Shown: positions 6,748 to 8,079 of the stretch, piece after piece
Layout of the letters: every line of letters begins with the position of its first letter
How positions within the stretch are numbered: the first letter of the stretch is position 1
Source: an uncultured Candidatus Saccharibacteria bacterium
GTDB taxonomy: Bacteria > Patescibacteriota > Saccharimonadia > Saccharimonadales > Saccharimonadaceae
Direction: 5' to 3'
DNA: 8,079 nucleotides
NCBI GenBank assembly: GCA_938046495.1
Contig: CALIXG010000053.1
Location: 1 to 8,079, forward strand
Notes under the pieces: model-generated
The model's input: only the letters and a program-made list of their open reading frames with translations
What the model was told of the DNA's origin: nothing
Database searches by the model: none
Made by a program: the position numbers and the translations under genes

Positions 6748-8079
6748 TTAAAAATCTTCTTCAATTTCCTTAATAAAGTAATTAAATGAATGTCTGTTTT
6801 TTAACAATTTTTGAGCGTTATTAATATATGTTGATAAGATTGTTTTATCTTCTTGAATTTTCCTCAGCTCGTTGATGTAACTCTTAACATCGTTAGGATT
6901 ATTAATCAATATACCAGTTTTTTTATCTTGAATAAATTCATGTACACCGCCATCGTTACTAGCTATAATCGGCAAGCCAGCTGCGGTCGCTTCTAATAAG
7001 ATATTTGGAATACCATCTGCTTCGCTTGTATATAATAAGATATCGTAATTATTTGTTGGTATATTAAAGAAACCATCAAAAGTTCCTTTATAGTTGATCG
7101 AATCAATATTATCAAAATAATCATGTGGTATGTCGCCTGAAAATTCACCATATATATCAATATTGAAAAGGTTATCTGGTAATCTCTCGCCAATTTGTTT
7201 AACAATATTAGGTAGTTTCAGTGATGTTATTCGTCCAGCCCAAAGAATATTTAATTTAGAATTTTTATTTTCATGTGGTTTTATAATATTTTCTTCGATT
7301 GGTTGATAGTGTACCTTGAATAATTCTACCGGTAAGGCATGTTCACTTATACACTCATCAATCACTGTTTGATTGTCAGTATAAACTTTTTTTAACGTAT
7401 CTCGTAATAAAAATATATATGGATTTATATATGAAGATCGTCCCATATTTTTACTTCCGTCGATAAAAACTGTATTAAACACGGATGCTGTAGTGTGGTA
7501 ATTTTTTTGAAGTAAAATCTTGTGATTAATTGCCCATCTATAGGCGAATTCTGAATTAATAATATGAATATTCTTGCAATTTAGCTGAGTTAAGATTCTA
7601 GAGAATAAAATATCTTGTTCATAATCTGTTAATTTTTCTCGTGAGTTTCCAAAATCAATAAAATCAACATATTCTGGAAGTCTGCTCGCCCAAATATTCG
7701 ATGATGGTAGGGTTGAAATTACAGTAAAATTCCATTTTGGGTGGATTGATTTCATTGCTTTAATCATATTAAATAAAACCTTGTCTCCACCACCACGTAT
7801 AACCCATGGAACAATAAAAATATAATTAGGCTTATTATATTTTACTTTTTTTGTGATATTTATAAATGTTTTGCCAATCTCGATATGTGATTCTGGTTTA
7901 TAAATTGAAGTATTTTTTACTAAATCAGGGTATGGATATAATTGAGTATCTATCTTATTTATTTTAATCCAATTATCTAGTAAATATTTTGGAAGAGAAT
8001 CAATATTATTAACCTTCTCGTATTTACCTAATATTTTTAATGTTAATTTTGCTACTGGAGTTATAAAAAAATTCAAAAA
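6748..8079 (-). CDS. GT4-family (GT-B fold) glycosyltransferase, probably 5' partial
   Basis: About 442 residues are visible. The frame stays open to the window edge, and the only candidate start near it is a TTG at 8076-8074 without visible upstream signals, so the gene probably begins outside the window. Residues 1-80 are an unassigned N-terminal extension. The N-terminal Rossmann-like lobe has YIFIVPWVIRGGGDKVLFNM (85-104), the Gly-rich acceptor/donor loop. The C-terminal lobe has ILWAGRITSLKLP (277-289), with the Arg and Lys expected to hold the donor diphosphate. It also has the EX7E-type segment SEADGIPNILLEATAAGLPI (351-370), where the first acid of the strict spacing is Asp354 and the second Glu362. 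No membrane segment is evident, so it should act at the cytoplasmic face using a nucleotide-sugar. The sugar cannot be told from sequence. With the downstream membrane glycosyltransferase it suggests a surface polysaccharide locus continuing beyond the window. Family assignment is firm; substrate unknown. Confidence 0.9.
   Translation of the reverse strand, partial: FLNFFITPVAKLTLKILGKYEKVNNIDSLPKYLLDNWIKINKIDTQLYPYPDLVKNTSIYKPESHIEIGKTFINITKKVKYNKPNYIFIVPWVIRGGGDKVLFNMIKAMKSIHPKWNFTVISTLPSSNIWASRLPEYVDFIDFGNSREKLTDYEQDILFSRILTQLNCKNIHIINSEFAYRWAINHKILLQKNYHTTASVFNTVFIDGSKNMGRSSYINPYIFLLRDTLKKVYTDNQTVIDECISEHALPVELFKVHYQPIEENIIKPHENKNSKLNILWAGRITSLKLPNIVKQIGERLPDNLFNIDIYGEFSGDIPHDYFDNIDSINYKGTFDGFFNIPTNNYDILLYTSEADGIPNILLEATAAGLPIIASNDGGVHEFIQDKKTGILINNPNDVKSYINELRKIQEDKTILSTYINNAQKLLKNRHSFNYFIKEIEEDF

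Noticed and set aside
8074..8076. TTG as a true start for the GT4 gene
   Set aside because: It lies three bases from the window edge with the frame still open, so no upstream signal can be judged; a start outside the window is more likely.
1..8079. Alternative genetic code (UGA as Gly), suggested by the absence of TGA stops
   Set aside because: Only six genes are seen, no in-frame TGA occurs inside them and all Trp codons are TGG; this fits the standard bacterial code and chance.
1..8079. CRISPR arrays, tRNA genes, insertion sequences, phage genes
   Set aside because: No regular spaced repeats, cloverleaf-like segments, transposase motifs or phage proteins were seen; intergenic gaps are all 41 bp or less.

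Overview
The window is an AT-rich bacterial fragment holding six protein-coding genes: four on the + strand (positions 1-3995) and two on the - strand (4035-8079). The first and last genes run off the window edges. The best taxonomic guess is a Candidate Phyla Radiation bacterium of the Saccharibacteria (TM7) type. The reasons are low GC, compact gene packing, an exported lysozyme-like protein of a kind I associate with Saccharibacteria and Actinobacteria, and an actinobacterial-type decaprenyl-phosphate phosphoribosyltransferase. This is recognition from memory; no marker gene such as rRNA is present to prove it. All stops are TAA or TAG, tryptophans are TGG, and no in-frame TGA occurs, so nothing points to the UGA=Gly code of Gracilibacteria/SR1.

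Left part (+ strand). Positions 1-1605 encode the C-terminal 534 residues of a probably secreted protein. It has a lysozyme/lytic-transglycosylase-like domain followed by two ricin-type beta-trefoils, six QxW repeats in all. After a 41-bp gap carrying an extended -10 promoter that almost touches the start codon, three tightly packed genes follow: a PRPP synthase (1647-2582), a UbiA-family decaprenyl-phosphate phosphoribosyltransferase (2591-3445) and a small HAD phosphatase (3447-3995). Read together they form a plausible short pathway: ribose-5-phosphate to PRPP, PRPP plus polyprenyl phosphate to polyprenyl-phosphoryl-5-phosphoribose, then dephosphorylation to polyprenyl-phosphoryl ribose, a lipid-linked pentose donor for surface glycans. 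A strong hairpin with T-runs on both sides ends the cluster and can serve both strands.

Right part (- strand, transcribed leftwards). A GT4 glycosyltransferase (6748-8079, 5' end missing) is followed after 34 bp by an 892-residue membrane protein (4035-6713). That protein has a GT-C-like multi-pass membrane half and a large non-membrane C-terminal half resembling an alpha/alpha-toroid carbohydrate-active domain. These two genes look like part of a cell-surface polysaccharide locus and are visibly more AT-rich than the + strand cluster.

Taken together, the window concerns the cell envelope: making a lipid-linked pentose, assembling surface glycan, and secreting a glycan-binding wall-active protein. 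No RNA genes, CRISPR arrays, insertion sequences or phage genes were seen. No gap between genes exceeds 41 bp.
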